Assembly: GCA_003151735.1 (NCBI GenBank)
Contig: PLYI01000104.1
Span: forward strand, 1-33,329
Source of the DNA: Candidatus Bathyarchaeota archaeon
GTDB lineage: Archaea > Thermoproteota > Bathyarchaeia > Bathyarchaeales > Bathycorpusculaceae
Length of the DNA stretch: 33,329 nucleotides
Reading direction: 5' to 3'
Shown piece by piece: positions 33,132 through 33,329 of the stretch (position 1 is its first letter; every line of letters begins with the position of its first letter). The notes beneath the pieces are model-generated. The model ran no database searches. It saw only the letters and a program-made list of their open reading frames with translations, and had not been told where the DNA came from. Both the position numbers and the translations under genes were made by a program.

Positions 33132-33329
33132 TACGGTACAGAAATTTTAAATAAAAACCAGAAAAAAGCTAAAGGTACATTGACAGGGTAGGGACTCGTA
33201 CCCGTTTGAGGCTGTGTAAAAACTCAAAATGATCTCAGAAAATTATCATCTTAAGCTAATAATCTTGGAACCTAACTATAATTTATGTATTTAAATAGGA
33301 ATCCCTTGAGCGAAAATTAGTTTTCACAC

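Larger units (their letters stand above)
32703..33329. other. Right-end intergenic region with palindromic repeats
   Basis: No gene is seen in these 627 bases. The region contains two 28-bp palindromes (33038-33065, 33104-33131), the second GC-rich box and a TATA-like GTATAAAACC near 32954 with no gene after it. Confidence 0.5.

Noticed and set aside
33184..33215. GGGTAGGGACTCGTACCC, looking at first like a tRNA T-arm
   Set aside because: The stem does not extend to five pairs, the loop is not TTCRANT, and no cloverleaf can be drawn around it.

Overview
The window looks like chromosomal DNA of a low-GC archaeon of the TACK group, most likely a Bathyarchaeia-type lineage. The evidence is a TFIIB-like transcription factor, archaeal type IV pilins with class III leaders, an archaeal (Tad/archaellum-type) secretion ATPase with two membrane platform proteins, apparent TackOD1 and NitrOD5 output domains, a DUF5752-like fragment, TATA boxes 25-60 nt before several starts, and TTG/GTG starts behind Shine-Dalgarno motifs. 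The lineage is inferred from family recognition only.

Layout. 1-1301 (minus): a GT4 glycosyltransferase overlapping the N-terminus of a carbohydrate-related partner that runs off the edge. 1588-2180 (minus): a frameshifted DUF5752-type gene. 2251-4321 (plus): a MarR regulator with a DrrA/DrrB-like ABC exporter. 4829-6426 (minus): an FMN reductase and an Old Yellow Enzyme in an operon. 6559-8397 (minus): a two-pass membrane protein and a HEPN-like protein, each preceded by the same 15-nt promoter-like motif. 8400-10400: a decayed, gene-poor stretch with a frameshifted small membrane gene, one credible small gene, CG-alternating and tandem repeats, and a truncated winged-helix gene. 10410-13333 (plus): a NitrOD5 protein, then a PAS-PAS histidine kinase and response regulator that overlap by 8 nt.

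13546-24179 (minus) is the centrepiece, a type IV pilus/Tad-like locus. In transcription order it has a major pilin, a minor pilin, a 1442-residue pilin-anchored adhesin, the secretion ATPase, two TadC/ArlJ-like proteins and a TackOD1 zinc-ribbon protein. 24760-28197 (minus) adds an Ig-like repeat surface protein, a seven-cysteine small protein and a divergent TFB. The pilin and cysteine-protein promoters share a 12-nt core, which suggests co-regulation.

28419-28982 holds a REC-PAS pseudogene with three in-frame stops. 29325-32702 (plus) carries two membrane proteins of parallel design: an extracellular FecR-like domain or PQQ propeller, one C-terminal membrane helix, and a cytoplasmic zinc ribbon. 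The propeller gene has a one-base frameshift. Three copies of a 28-bp palindrome and two GC-rich boxes lie on either side of this pair. The window as a whole is devoted to the cell surface and to sensing, with much gene decay between the active operons.
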